Below, piece by piece: positions 24,247 to 33,109 of a stretch of 64,000 nt of DNA. Each line of letters starts with the position of its first letter. Position 1 is the stretch's first letter. Under the pieces are notes generated by a model. It did not search any database. It was not told the DNA's origin and worked only from the letters and a program-made list of their open reading frames with translations. The translations under genes were made by a program, and so were the position numbers. Source of the stretch: Bacteroidales bacterium (GTDB taxonomy: Bacteria; Bacteroidota; Bacteroidia; Bacteroidales; P3); contig JAGCJW010000042.1 in assembly GCA_017647785.1 (NCBI GenBank), positions 62,001-126,000 of the forward strand. The letters run 5' to 3'.

Positions 24247-25554
24247 ATGAATAATACATACAAAGCAGTGTCTGCACAAGAGGCAGTAAAGGTTATCAAA
24301 AGTGGCGACCACATACATTTAAGCAGTGTGGCTTCTGCTCCAAAGTGTCTTATAGATGCAATGTGTGAAAGAGGAAGAAATAAAGAATTTAAAAACGTTT
24401 ACATTCACCATCTTCACACAGAAGGAGAAGCACCTTATGCAAGTGCAGAATTTGAAGGAATATTCCAACATGATGCTTTCTTTGTTGGAGCAAACGTTCG
24501 TAAAGATGTTCAAGCAGGTTATGCAGATTATATTCCAATCTTTTTGAGCGAAACACAAAAGCTATATAGAGAAGGATATGTTCCTTGTGATGTAGCAATG
24601 GTTCAAGTTTGTCCTCCTGATGATCATGGATATGTTTCTTTAGGTACAAGTGTTGATGCAACTTTGGCAGCTATTGAAACAGCAAAAACCGTTATCGCAG
24701 TAGTAAATCCAAAAGTTCCTCGTTCATTTGGTGATGCTTTAATTCCAATGAGCATGATTGATATTTTTGTTGAAGATGATACTCCATTGATGCCAGGTCA
24801 CTTCACAGAACCAAACGAACAAGAAATAGCAATAGGAAAACATTGTGCAGCTTTAATCGAAGATGGCGCTTGTATGCAAATGGGAATTGGTGCAATTCCT
24901 AATGCAGTGCTTGCACAACTTGGAGGTCATAAAGACTTAGGTATTCACACAGAAATGTTTGCTGATGGAGTTTTACCATTAGTTGAAAAAGGAATCATAA
25001 ACGGAAGAAATAAAGTTTTAGACAGAGGTAAAATGGTTTCTACTTTCTTAATGGGTAGTCAAAAAGTTTATGATTTTCTTCATAACAACCCAATGGTTGC
25101 AATGATGGACGTTGCTTATACAAATGACCCATTTGTTGTTGCTCAACAACCAAAGATGACAGCAATCAACTCTGCACTTCAAATCGATTTAACAGGACAA
25201 GTTTGTGCAGACTCTTTAGGAACTAAATTCTTCTCAGGAGTTGGAGGACAAATAGACTTCATTTACGGAGCATCAAGAAGTAAAGGAGGAAAATCAATTA
25301 TAGCAATGCCATCTGTAACTAAGAACGGAATTAGCAAAATTGCTAACACTCTAACACTTGGAGCAGGAGTTGTAACAACAAGAAATCATATTCATTGGTT
25401 TGTTACAGAATTTGGAGCAGTTAATCTTTATGGAAAGAGCCTTCAAGAAAGAGCTAGATTGTTAATCTCAGTTGCTCACCCTGATCACAGAGAAGAATTA
25501 GACAGAGCAGCCTTTGAGCGTTACGGATCTCACTATCATTTTATCAGCAAATAA
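24247..25554 (+). CDS. Acyl-CoA:acetate CoA-transferase (4-hydroxybutyrate/butyryl type)
   Basis: A 435-residue class I CoA-transferase of the acetyl-CoA hydrolase/transferase family, which moves CoA between acetate and an acyl group such as butyryl or 4-hydroxybutyryl. Key segments are GIGAIPNAVLAQLGGHKDLG, then the catalytic Glu236 in IHTEMFADGV, the CoA-loop region around VGGQIDFIYGASRSKGG, and C-terminal TRNHIHWFVTEFGAVNLYGK. In an anaerobe it would connect fermentation products with acetate. Monocistronic, with a -7 element upstream and a hairpin terminator downstream. The exact acyl substrate cannot be read. Confidence 0.88.
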   Translation: MNNTYKAVSAQEAVKVIKSGDHIHLSSVASAPKCLIDAMCERGRNKEFKNVYIHHLHTEGEAPYASAEFEGIFQHDAFFVGANVRKDVQAGYADYIPIFLSETQKLYREGYVPCDVAMVQVCPPDDHGYVSLGTSVDATLAAIETAKTVIAVVNPKVPRSFGDALIPMSMIDIFVEDDTPLMPGHFTEPNEQEIAIGKHCAALIEDGACMQMGIGAIPNAVLAQLGGHKDLGIHTEMFADGVLPLVEKGIINGRNKVLDRGKMVSTFLMGSQKVYDFLHNNPMVAMMDVAYTNDPFVVAQQPKMTAINSALQIDLTGQVCADSLGTKFFSGVGGQIDFIYGASRSKGGKSIIAMPSVTKNGISKIANTLTLGAGVVTTRNHIHWFVTEFGAVNLYGKSLQERARLLISVAHPDHREELDRAAFERYGSHYHFISK

Positions 25555-25575
25555 GGATAAAATTTAATTATAATG

Positions 25576-25612
25576 AAGAGATTGATTCTTAAAGAGTCAA
25601 TCTCTTTTTTTG
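25576..25612 (+). terminator. CoA-transferase terminator
   Basis: AAGAGATTGATTCTT (25576-25590) pairs with AAGAGTCAATCTCTT (25592-25606), followed by a T-run. Confidence 0.8.
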
Positions 25613-25625
25613 TATTAAAAAAATA

Positions 25626-25721
25626 AAATCAAGAATTAATAAAATGATTCTTGAAAAGAAAAAAATAATTCTTGAAAAGAAAAAAATAATTCTTGAAAAG
25701 AAAAAAATAATTCTTGATTTT
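25626..25721. repeat. Three exact 21-bp tandem repeats inside an inverted repeat
   Basis: Three identical 21-bp units start at 25647, 25668 and 25689, each opening ATTCTTGAAAAG followed by A-rich sequence. A fourth begins at 25710 but diverges. AAAATCAAGAATTA at the left (from 25626) is the complement of the TAATTCTTGATTTT at the right end, so the array is bounded by inverted repeats. The open frame across it (repeating IIFFFSR) is a repeat artefact. Confidence 0.75.
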
Positions 25722-25740
25722 AAAATATCTGTTTTTTGAT

Positions 25741-25771
25741 TTGTCTTTTTTTGATTTCTTTTGTAAATTTG
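25741..25771 (+). promoter_or_regulatory. Promoter of the ruvX-def operon
   Basis: TTG at 25741-25743, 20-bp spacer, TAAATTTG at 25764-25771. Start of transcription near 25778, giving a leader of about 28 nt. Confidence 0.65.
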
Positions 25772-25805
25772 CACTTGCTTTTTAACATTAATAAAACTTA
25801 TAAAA

Positions 25806-26222
25806 GTGGGACGTTTATTAGCAATAGATTATGGTTTAAAAAGAGTTGGATTAGCTGTAAGTGATTATATGCAAGTGATTGCCACTACACTTACAACAGT
25901 TCCGACTGTAGATATTTTCCCTTATCTTAAAGATTACATGAGTCGAGAACAAGTCGATGCAATAGTTGTAGGTGATCCAAAGCAAATGGACAATACTCCT
26001 TCTGAATCGGCAAAAAGTGTTCATTTATTCGTAGATGAGTTAGGACAACAATTCCCTGATATTGATATTTATATGATAGATGAGCGTTTTACTTCAAAAA
26101 TAGCAAGTCAAACCATAGCTAAATCAGGCAAAAGCAAGAAAGCAAGGAAAGATAAAGGTTTAATTGATACTGTTGCCGCAGTGTTGATTTTACAGGATTT
26201 TATGAAAATGAAGAAACTTTAA
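25806..26222 (+). CDS. ruvX: Holliday junction resolvase-like protein RuvX/YqgF
   Basis: A 138-residue RNase H-fold protein, implicated in processing the 5' end of 16S pre-rRNA and in Holliday junction cleavage. It opens GRLLAIDYGLKRVGLAVSD, with catalytic Asp in AIDYG, and continues VVGDPKQMDNTPSE, MIDERFTSKIASQ and KKARKDKGLIDTVAAVLIL, all typical of the family. The start codon is GTG at 25806; this fits the usual length and the promoter. It leads an operon with def (10 bp gap) and a TPR lipoprotein. Confidence 0.93.
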   Translation: MGRLLAIDYGLKRVGLAVSDYMQVIATTLTTVPTVDIFPYLKDYMSREQVDAIVVGDPKQMDNTPSESAKSVHLFVDELGQQFPDIDIYMIDERFTSKIASQTIAKSGKSKKARKDKGLIDTVAAVLILQDFMKMKKL

Positions 26223-26232
26223 AAATAGAAAA

Positions 26233-26799
26233 ATGATACTTCCAATAGTAGGTTACGGAAACCCTGTTTTAAAAAAACAAGCACAAGAAATAACAAAGGA
26301 TTATCCTGAATTGCCACAATTAATAGAAAATATGTTTGAAACAATGTATGTGGCAAACGGAGTAGGTTTGGCAGCACCGCAAATAAATCTATCAATAAGA
26401 TTAGTAGTTATAGATGCAGAACCATTCAAAGAAGTTTACCCTGAAGCAGAAGGCTTTAAAAAAGTATTCATAAATCCAACAATCTTAGAATATAAAGGCG
26501 AAATGTGGACTGATTTTGAGGAAGGTTGTCTTTCTTTGCCAGAAGTTCACGAAGAAGTAGCACGTCCAAGAGAGATTGTTGTGAAGTATTACGATGAAAA
26601 CTTTGAAGAACACACTGAAGAGTTTAGTGGAATCAGAGCGAGAATCTTTCAACACGAGTATGACCATTTAGAAGGAAAAGTATTCGTAGATAGATTAAGT
26701 GCTTTGAGAAAAACATTACTTAAAAGAAAATTAAGTGATATTGCAAACAATAAAGTGCGCACTTCTTATAGAATGAAGATGAATACAAAAAAGAAATAA
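26233..26799 (+). CDS. def: Peptide deformylase
   Basis: Metalloenzyme that removes the formyl group from the first methionine of nascent proteins. The 188-residue protein has all three family motifs: GVGLAAPQI (motif 1), EEGCLSLPEV (motif 2, with the metal-binding Cys) and QHEYDHLEGKVF (motif 3, HEYDH with two metal-binding His and the catalytic Glu). The C-terminal Lys/Arg-rich tail is a little long. It lies 10 bp after ruvX and 2 bp before a TPR lipoprotein gene. Identification is secure. Confidence 0.97.
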   Translation: MILPIVGYGNPVLKKQAQEITKDYPELPQLIENMFETMYVANGVGLAAPQINLSIRLVVIDAEPFKEVYPEAEGFKKVFINPTILEYKGEMWTDFEEGCLSLPEVHEEVARPREIVVKYYDENFEEHTEEFSGIRARIFQHEYDHLEGKVFVDRLSALRKTLLKRKLSDIANNKVRTSYRMKMNTKKK

Positions 26800-26801
26800 A
26801 T

Positions 26802-27323
26802 ATGAAGAAATTAGTTTTTTTATTATTTGTTTGTACATGTTTGCTTTCTTACTCTTGTTCTGAAAATAATTCTAAGGAGAAAGATAGGAAAAAGATTCAA
26901 GAAATGGAGCTTTCAACACTTCAAGATACAAGTGTGATAAGTTATGAAAAAGCAGATTCTTTAATACACTATTACGAATCTTATGTAGCAAAATACCCTG
27001 AAGATTCTTTGTGTGCAACATATCTTTACAGAGCTGCAGATATTTTTGCTAATACAAAACGTTGTTTGGAATCTATAAAGATGTATGACAGATTAATTAC
27101 AGAATATCCACAAGATGAACATGTGGAACTAGCTTACTTTTTGAAAGGAGTAGTTTACTCTCAAACTTGTCTTAATAAGGAAAAAGCAGCAGAATCATTT
27201 GAATTGTTTATTTCAAAATACCCTAATTCAAAAAGAGTGCAAGAAGCAAGAATATTGTTGATTATGGATACAATGAAAGATGAAATGGATTTAATACGTC
27301 AATTTGAACAAATAAATCAATAA
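26802..27323 (+). CDS. TPR lipoprotein
   Basis: A 173-residue lipoprotein (lipobox SYSC). After a charged linker the helices read as TPR-like repeats: YEKADSLIHYYESYVAKYPEDS, ATYLYRAADIFANTKRCLESIKMYDRLITEYPQD and AESFELFISKYPNSKRVQEAR (each quoted unit split by helix breaks). The FxxxYPxS pattern is shared with BamD/YbgF-like envelope proteins, but it is shorter than BamD and lacks five full repeats. It lies 2 bp after def. A role in envelope assembly is possible but not shown. Confidence 0.7.
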   Translation: MKKLVFLLFVCTCLLSYSCSENNSKEKDRKKIQEMELSTLQDTSVISYEKADSLIHYYESYVAKYPEDSLCATYLYRAADIFANTKRCLESIKMYDRLITEYPQDEHVELAYFLKGVVYSQTCLNKEKAAESFELFISKYPNSKRVQEARILLIMDTMKDEMDLIRQFEQINQ

Positions 27324-27325
27324 AT

Positions 27326-27356
27326 TTTGCTAATACAAGAATATTACTTATCTTTG
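27326..27356 (+). promoter_or_regulatory. Promoter of the rimP-nusA-infB operon
   Basis: TTTG at 27326-27329, a 19-bp spacer and TATCTTTG at 27349-27356, a full match. Transcription would start near 27363 and give a leader of about 87 nt. Confidence 0.8.
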
Positions 27357-27409
27357 CAAACGGAAATGAGGGGTTAGAATAGAAGCGAAAGTTTTGAAAA
27401 GAAGGGTAG

Positions 27410-27435
27410 AGGGGACAAAGATGTTCCCTATTTTT
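27410..27435 (+). promoter_or_regulatory. Leader hairpin upstream of rimP, possible attenuator
   Basis: AGGGGAC (27410-27416) pairs with GTTCCCT (27423-27429) around the loop AAAGAT and is followed by ATTTTTG, the form of an intrinsic terminator. It lies inside the predicted leader, which is purine-rich. This suggests attenuation of the translation operon. Confidence 0.5.
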
Positions 27436-27449
27436 GTATATTAAAGAAA

Positions 27450-27899
27450 ATGAAAGATAAGAAATTTATAGAAGAGAAAGCAATAGAATTCTTAGGAGAA
27501 GGAGAATTGTTTTTAGTGGAAGTAAAAGTATCTAAAAACAATAATATCAGTGTGTTTATTGATGGGGATAATGGAGTAAGAATTCAAGATTGCATAGATT
27601 TAAGTAAGAAATTAGAAGAATGTTTAGATAGAGAAACAGAAGATTTCGAGCTTAATGTTTTGTCATTTGGACTTGAAGAACCATTGAAACTTCAAAGACA
27701 ATATGTAAAAAATATAGGAAGAAGTTTGCAAGTAGAAACAGAAGAGACATCTGTAACAGGCAAATTAATTGAAGCAAATGACGAATCTTTTACGATAGAG
27801 CTAAATCCAAAAGGAAAGAAAGCAAAAGAAAGCGAAAAAACAAAAACATATAATTATTCAGAAATCAAAACAGCAAAAGTTGTAATATCATTTAAATAA
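27450..27899 (+). CDS. rimP: Ribosome maturation factor RimP
   Basis: A 149-residue assembly factor for the 30S subunit. The N-domain reads VEVKVSKNNNISVFIDGDNGVRIQDCIDLSKKLEE, the characteristic RimP alpha/beta fold with the Asp-Gly turn, followed by VLSFGLEEPL (in other bacteria VSSPGLDRPL, so the Ser-Pro is changed here to Phe-Gly) and a C-terminal Sm-like domain with TGKLIEANDESFTIEL. First gene of the rimP-nusA-infB operon, 14 bp before nusA, the order conserved widely. Confidence 0.93.
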   Translation: MKDKKFIEEKAIEFLGEGELFLVEVKVSKNNNISVFIDGDNGVRIQDCIDLSKKLEECLDRETEDFELNVLSFGLEEPLKLQRQYVKNIGRSLQVETEETSVTGKLIEANDESFTIELNPKGKKAKESEKTKTYNYSEIKTAKVVISFK

Positions 27900-27913
27900 A
27901 GAGAGTTTTCACT

Positions 27914-29152
27914 ATGGAAAATTTAAGTTTAGTAGATACATTTTCAGAGTTTAAGGAATTTAAAAACATCGAGACAGAAACCTTGATGCGAATTGTTGAA
28001 GAGGTTTTTAGAGGTGTACTTGTAAAAAAATTCGGTTCAGATGAGAATATAGATATCATTGTGAACGTGGAAAAGGGAGATTTGGAAATATGGAGAAATA
28101 GAATTATTGTAGCTGACGGAGAAGTTGAGGACGAAAACACACAAGTTGCGTATTCTGAGGCAGTGAAAATAGAACCTGATTTTGAAATAGGAGAAGAACT
28201 TTCAGAAGAAATTAAATTAATAGATTTCGGTAGAAGAGATATTCTTGCAATTCGTCAAAATCTTGTAGGAAAAGTTCAAGAGTATGAAAGAGCAAGCATT
28301 TTTGCAAAGTACAAAGAAAAGCTTGGCGAAATAGTAATATGCGAAGTATATCAAGCATGGAAAAGAGAAGTATTGCTTTTAGATGAAGAAGGAGTAGAGG
28401 TAATACTACCAAAAAGCGAACAAATACCAGGCGACTATTTCCGTAAAGGAGACACTGTAAAAGCAGTAGTTTATAAGGTAGAAATGAAAAATGGAATACC
28501 AAGTATCATTTTATCGAGAGTCTCTCCTATCTTCTTGGAAAGATTATTTGAACAAGAAGTACCTGAAATCTATGACGGTTTAATAATAATCAAAGATGCA
28601 GTTCGTCAACCTGGAGAAAGAGCTAAAATAGCTGTTGAATCATACGATGATAGAATAGATCCAGTAGGAAGTTGTGTTGGAGTAAAAGGTAGCAGAATTC
28701 ATAGCATTATCAAAGAATTGAGAAACGAGAATATAGACGTTATCAATTATACAACAAATGCAGAATTATATATAACAAGAGCATTATCTCCTGCAAAAGT
28801 AATCTCTGTAACAGTAGATGAAGAAAATAAAAAAGCAGATGTATATATGCAACCAGATCAAGTTTCTTTAGCTATTGGTAAAGGTGGTTATAACATTAAA
28901 TTAGCAGGAAAACTTACAGGATATGAAATAGAGGTATATAGAGATACCGATATGGATTATGAAGATGTAGATTTAGACGAATTTGTAGATGAAATAGACG
29001 AATGGATAATAGAAGAACTAAAATCCATTGGTTGTGACACAGCAAAAAGTGTATTAGAATTAAGTGCAGAAGAATTAGAAAAGAGAACAGATTTAGAAGA
29101 AGAAACAATAAATCATGTACTTTCTATTTTGAAAGCAGAATTTGAAGACTAA
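27914..29152 (+). CDS. nusA: Transcription termination/antitermination factor NusA
   Basis: NusA binds RNA polymerase and regulates pausing, termination and antitermination. The 412-residue protein has an N-terminal polymerase-binding domain (1-125), an S1 domain around LGEIVICEVYQAWKREVLLL, and two KH domains with DPVGSCVGVKGSRIHSIIKEL and LAIGKGGYNIKLAGKLTGYE. After these is an acidic stretch and a short helical C-terminal domain (VLELSAEELEKRTDLEEE). It is the second gene of the operon; infB begins 72 bp downstream. Confidence 0.97.
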   Translation: MENLSLVDTFSEFKEFKNIETETLMRIVEEVFRGVLVKKFGSDENIDIIVNVEKGDLEIWRNRIIVADGEVEDENTQVAYSEAVKIEPDFEIGEELSEEIKLIDFGRRDILAIRQNLVGKVQEYERASIFAKYKEKLGEIVICEVYQAWKREVLLLDEEGVEVILPKSEQIPGDYFRKGDTVKAVVYKVEMKNGIPSIILSRVSPIFLERLFEQEVPEIYDGLIIIKDAVRQPGERAKIAVESYDDRIDPVGSCVGVKGSRIHSIIKELRNENIDVINYTTNAELYITRALSPAKVISVTVDEENKKADVYMQPDQVSLAIGKGGYNIKLAGKLTGYEIEVYRDTDMDYEDVDLDEFVDEIDEWIIEELKSIGCDTAKSVLELSAEELEKRTDLEEETINHVLSILKAEFED

Positions 29153-29224
29153 ACAAGTCCTTATTTAATTAATAAAAACAAGGATACTGTATAGCAAAGT
29201 TATTGAAAAAGAAAATAAGAAAAT

Positions 29225-32176
29225 ATGTCAGCAGAAAAAGATAAGGTAATAAGATTAAATAAAGTAGCCAAAGAACTGAATGTAGGGATACATACAATAG
29301 TAGAATATTTGGCAAAAAAAGGTAAAAAAATAGACGAATCTCCAAATACCAAGATAGATTCGGCTACCTATGAGTTATTGTCAAAAGCGTTCCTTTCTGA
29401 AAAGAAACAAAAAGAAGCGAGCAAAATAACTCCACATAAAGTAAAACCAACACAAATTGTTGTTGAAGCCGAAGAGATAGTAAAGAAAGAAAAAGAAAGT
29501 AGGGAAGAAGATGAGAAAATCCCTAATGAAATAGTCATTAGAGATGTAACCTTAGGAGGAGAAATAGAAAAGACAAAAGAAGAACCTATATCTCAACAAA
29601 AAAGCGCTGACAAAGAAGAAGTTGTTGAAGAAAAGAAAGAGGTAAAAGTAAAAGAAGAACCTGTTGTTAAAAAAGAAGAAAAGATAGTTGAACAAGAAAC
29701 CTCAGAAGAAACAGTTGCAGAAGAATCTGAAACAACAAATGTAGGTGGTTTGAACATTTTAGGAAAGATTGATTTGAATTCAATCAACCCAAAAACAAAA
29801 CCAACTAAAAAGAAGAAAGATAAAAAAGAAAAGAAAGTAAAAGATAAGAAAGAGGAAGCTCTTGTAAAACCAAACGTTAAACAAGAGAAACCAAATAAAC
29901 CAATAGCAGCAAAACCTGCTGTTGAAGTAAAACAAGAAGAAGTAAAAAAAGAAAAACCTGCACCAGCAGAGCCTGAATTTATTTCAACTTCTTATGTTAA
30001 ACTAACAGGACCTATATTAACAGGAGAAAAAGTAGACTTATCTCAATTCAATAAACCTAAAAAACAACAACCTGTTGCATCATCAAGCAAAGGTAAAATA
30101 GAAAACAAAGAAAAGCAAGATAAGAATAAAGATAAGAAGAAAAGAAAACGTATTCAAGCTACACCAGCTCAACCAACTCAAAACGCTCAACCAGCACAAC
30201 CTGTTTCTAAAAAAGAAAACAAAAAACACAAACCAAATAAAAAAGAGGTTAAAAAGGTAGAGTTAGACTCTAACGAAATCGAAAAACAAATTAAAGAAAC
30301 ATTAGCAAGATTATCTCCTATGGGTAAGAGTAAAACCTCTAAACACCGTAGAGATAAACGTCAATCTATTTCGCAACACATGCAAGAAGAGATATTGCAA
30401 GAAATGGAACAACAAAAAATCTTAAAAGTAACAGAGTTTGTTACTGCTAATGAACTTGCAAATATGATGGACGTTCCTGTTACAAAGATTATCGCATCTT
30501 GTATGTCCTTAGGAATGTTCGTTTCAATCAATCAAAGATTAGACGCAGAAGCAATTCAACTTATCGCAGACGAATTTGGATACTCAATTAAATTCGTTAG
30601 TGCAGACGTTGTTGAAGCATTGAGTGAAGAAGAGGAAGTAGATAGAGAAGAAGATATGCAACCACGTTCTCCAATCGTAACCGTAATGGGACACGTTGAC
30701 CACGGTAAAACTTCACTTCTTGACTACATTAGAAATGCAAACGTAATTGCAGGAGAAGCAGGAGGAATCACTCAGCACATCGGAGCTTACGAAGTATCAC
30801 TTCCAGAAAGTGGAAAGAAAATCACATTCTTAGACACACCAGGACACGAAGCCTTTACAGCGATGCGTGCTCGTGGAGCTAAGATGACAGATATAGCAAT
30901 TATTGTTATCGCTTGTGATGACAAGATAATGCCTCAAACAATAGAAGCTATCAACCACGCACAAGCAGCAGGCGTTCCAATCGTTTTTGCATTAAACAAA
31001 ATAGACCGCCCAGCAGCAGACCCAGATAGAATTAAATCAGAACTTGCTAATATGAACTTATTAGTAGAAGATTGGGGCGGAAAAATACAATCACAAGAAA
31101 TATCAGCCAAAAAAGGTACTAATGTAGATTTACTATTAGAAAAAGTATTGTTAGAAGCCGAAATGTTGGAGTTAAAAGGTAATCCAAACAAAAGAGCAAA
31201 AGGAACAGTAATAGAATCATCATTAGACAAAGGTAGAGGATATGTAGCAAAAATACTTGTACAAGACGGAACAATACGTCAAGGCGATGTTGTCTTAGCA
31301 GGAGCAACATACGGAAGAGTAAAAGCTATGTATAACGAAAGAAATAAACTCTTAAAAGAAGCAGGACCTTCAGCACCAGTGTTGTTATTAGGTTTGAACG
31401 GAGCACCACAAGCAGGAGACACATTCAACGTTATGCAAAGCGAAAAAGATGCTAAAGACTTGTCAAACAAACGTACACAATTACAAAGAGAACAAGGCTT
31501 AAGAACACAAAAACACATTACATTAGACGAAATCGGACGAAGAATAGCAATAGGCGACTTCAAACAATTAGACTTGATTGTAAAAGCAGACGTGGACGGT
31601 TCGGTAGAAGCATTGTCAGACTCATTGTTGAAACTATCAACACCAGAAGTACAAGTAAATGTAATCCACAAATCAGTAGGACAAATCACAGAATCAGACG
31701 TATTGTTAGCAACAGCATCAAATGCGATTATCATAGGATTCCAAGTACGTCCGTCAGTTGGAGCAAGAAAGCTTGCAGAACAAGAACAAATAGACATAAG
31801 ACTATATTCAATCATCTATACTGCAATCAACGAATTAAAAGATGCGATAGAAGGTATGCTTTCTCCTGAAATCCAAGAAAAGATAGTAGCAAACCTTGAA
31901 GTAAGAGAAACATTCAAAATCTCAAAAGTTGGAACAATTGCAGGTTGTATGTGCTTAGACGGAAAGATAGCACGTTCAACAAAAGTGAGAATAATTAGAG
32001 ATGGAATCGTAGTCTATACAGGTAAATTAGCTTCATTGAAACGTTTCAAAGACGATGTGAAAGAAGTAGTAATGGGACAAGACTGCGGATTGAACATAGA
32101 AAACTTCAACGACATCAAAGTAGGCGATATCATAGAAGGCTACGAAGAATTAGAAATAAAGAGAACATTAAAATAA
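29225..32176 (+). CDS. infB: Translation initiation factor IF-2
   Basis: GTPase that brings initiator tRNA to the ribosome. The 983-residue protein has the usual IF2_N helix ([21 protein letters not shown]), a very long Lys/Glu-rich, low-complexity linker (about residues 65-360, with many KKE repeats), a second IF2_N-like helical domain ([20 protein letters not shown]) and the G domain with [14 protein letters not shown] (P-loop), [12 protein letters not shown] (switch II) and [11 protein letters not shown]. The last 300 residues form the tRNA-binding domains. Length is normal for Bacteroidota. tRNA-Arg begins 14 bp after the stop. Confidence 0.97.
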   Translation: MSAEKDKVIRLNKVAKELNVGIHTIVEYLAKKGKKIDESPNTKIDSATYELLSKAFLSEKKQKEASKITPHKVKPTQIVVEAEEIVKKEKESREEDEKIPNEIVIRDVTLGGEIEKTKEEPISQQKSADKEEVVEEKKEVKVKEEPVVKKEEKIVEQETSEETVAEESETTNVGGLNILGKIDLNSINPKTKPTKKKKDKKEKKVKDKKEEALVKPNVKQEKPNKPIAAKPAVEVKQEEVKKEKPAPAEPEFISTSYVKLTGPILTGEKVDLSQFNKPKKQQPVASSSKGKIENKEKQDKNKDKKKRKRIQATPAQPTQNAQPAQPVSKKENKKHKPNKKEVKKVELDSNEIEKQIKETLARLSPMGKSKTSKHRRDKRQSISQHMQEEILQEMEQQKILKVTEFVTANELANMMDVPVTKIIASCMSLGMFVSINQRLDAEAIQLIADEFGYSIKFVSADVVEALSEEEEVDREEDMQPRSPIVTVMGHVDHGKTSLLDYIRNANVIAGEAGGITQHIGAYEVSLPESGKKITFLDTPGHEAFTAMRARGAKMTDIAIIVIACDDKIMPQTIEAINHAQAAGVPIVFALNKIDRPAADPDRIKSELANMNLLVEDWGGKIQSQEISAKKGTNVDLLLEKVLLEAEMLELKGNPNKRAKGTVIESSLDKGRGYVAKILVQDGTIRQGDVVLAGATYGRVKAMYNERNKLLKEAGPSAPVLLLGLNGAPQAGDTFNVMQSEKDAKDLSNKRTQLQREQGLRTQKHITLDEIGRRIAIGDFKQLDLIVKADVDGSVEALSDSLLKLSTPEVQVNVIHKSVGQITESDVLLATASNAIIIGFQVRPSVGARKLAEQEQIDIRLYSIIYTAINELKDAIEGMLSPEIQEKIVANLEVRETFKISKVGTIAGCMCLDGKIARSTKVRIIRDGIVVYTGKLASLKRFKDDVKEVVMGQDCGLNIENFNDIKVGDIIEGYEELEIKRTLK

Positions 32177-32190
32177 ATGCTGAAAAGCAT

Positions 32191-32262
32191 GCCTTCATAG
32201 TTCAAGGGATAGAACGAAAGTTTCCTAAACTTTAAATGTAGGTTCGAGTCCTACTGGAGGTA
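32191..32262 (+). tRNA. tRNA-Arg (anticodon CCT)
   Basis: A full cloverleaf can be drawn by hand in 72 nt: acceptor GCCTTCA/TGGAGGT, D arm GTTC/GAAC, anticodon stem AAAGT/ACTTT with loop TTCCTAA (anticodon CCT at 32223-32225), variable loop AAAT, T arm GTAGG-TTCGAGT-CCTAC, discriminator A. CCA is not encoded. Reads AGG codons. Starts 14 bp after infB and is followed by its own terminator. Confidence 0.93.
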
Positions 32263-32308
32263 CAACAAAGGGTTGAGTCTTAAAGATTCAACCCTTTGTT
32301 GTTTATTT
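32263..32308 (+). terminator. Terminator after tRNA-Arg
   Basis: CAACAAAGGGTTGA (32263-32276) pairs perfectly with TCAACCCTTTGTTG (32288-32301), then T-rich sequence. It begins at the base after the tRNA discriminator. Confidence 0.88.
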
Positions 32309-32348
32309 CTAACGCTATAACACAACAATTATATAATGATATATTTTC

Positions 32349-32825
32349 TTATAATTCTTTCACTCCTTCATTATTATAAATAAATGTTTTCATTTCTATA
32401 TTAGCATCGTCTTCTATGTGTTGTGGACAAGAATAGCAACGATAAATAATGGTGCTACCAACTGTTAAGTCGTTTTCATTAAAGTGCATTTCTAAAACAT
32501 AGTTCTTATTATCTATCTTTTTAAGAAACGCAGAAGAATAATTCTTGTCTATACCTCCTGGAAGTTCTTGCTTTACTACTATGTAGGAGTAATTTTTAAA
32601 GATTGAAGATTCTATTTCATCGGAACAATAGTTTTGAAAATCGTCTAATGAGTTAATTAGTAAAACTGATGAAATTTGAAAATCATGTCCATACTTTAAA
32701 CTCTCACATTGCATACTCTCAGAACATTCATATAAATAATAAGTGTTTAAAACATCTTCTTTTTCCTCGCAAGATGTAAGGCTAAACAATGCTATAGATA
32801 GCAAAAAAAATATACTACTTCTCAT
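32349..32825 (-). CDS. Small lipoprotein of unknown function
   Basis: A 158-residue lipoprotein (lipobox LTSC). The mature part has six further cysteines (in LYECSESMQCESL, NYCSDE and YRCYSCPQHIED), which could form disulfides. It carries alternating strand-like segments (SYIVVKQELPGGI, NYVLEMHFNENDL), suggesting a small beta-rich domain. No family was recognised. It is a lone gene with a full promoter on the minus strand and shares the tRNA terminator region at its 3' side. Confidence 0.6.
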   Translation of the reverse strand: MRSSIFFLLSIALFSLTSCEEKEDVLNTYYLYECSESMQCESLKYGHDFQISSVLLINSLDDFQNYCSDEIESSIFKNYSYIVVKQELPGGIDKNYSSAFLKKIDNKNYVLEMHFNENDLTVGSTIIYRCYSCPQHIEDDANIEMKTFIYNNEGVKEL

Positions 32826-32867
32826 TTTTAATAGGTTTTGTGATTAAATTTATTTATTTTGTACTTG

Positions 32868-32898
32868 CAAATCTACAATTTTATTTCAATTTAACAAA
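32868..32898 (-). promoter_or_regulatory. Promoter of the small lipoprotein gene
   Basis: Minus-strand TAGATTTG (32868-32875) with TTTG (CAAA on plus, 32895-32898) 19 bp upstream; a full match. Confidence 0.7.
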
Positions 32899-32947
32899 TT
32901 TATAGCACTAATTTTTCTTTAAAACCCCGTTAATAAGCTTTTAAACT

Positions 32948-32994
32948 ATTACAACAGCGTTGTAATACTTCTACTTCTTGAAGGTAGAAGTATT
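32948..32994. repeat. Two perfect inverted repeats in the spacer
   Basis: ATTACAAC/GTTGTAAT (32948-32955/32959-32966) and AATACTTCTAC/GTAGAAGTATT (32964-32974/32984-32994) overlap by three bases and are therefore mutually exclusive folds. No T-run follows, so they are not clear terminators. Confidence 0.55.
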
Positions 32995-33040
32995 ACCTCA
33001 AAGAAGTAAAAAAATAAAACGAAGAGTTACTGCTAAAAAA

Positions 33041-33080
33041 ATATGGCTGAAATCTACTTTTTTGTAGTTCAGCCATATTC
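33041..33080 (-). terminator. Terminator of the outer-membrane protein/peptidase operon
   Basis: AATATGGCTGAA (33041-33052) pairs with TTCAGCCATATT (33069-33080). On the minus strand it is followed by T-rich sequence, 30 bp after the peptidase stop. Confidence 0.75.
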
Positions 33081-33109
33081 TTATTTATGAAAGGTAATTT
33101 CCTTTTCTT

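Noticed and set aside
25589..25774. Minus-strand open frame with repeating IIFFFSR
   Set aside because: It is only the 21-bp tandem repeat and its A-rich flanks read on the other strand; 21 is a multiple of 3, so the frame stays open by chance.
27429..27436. TATTTTTG as the main rimP promoter
   Set aside because: It would start transcription about 7 nt before the start codon and lacks a -33 box, while 27326-27356 is a full match.
31279..31815. 178-codon open frame antisense to infB
   Set aside because: Antisense of the conserved IF-2 C-domain; no independent start signals.
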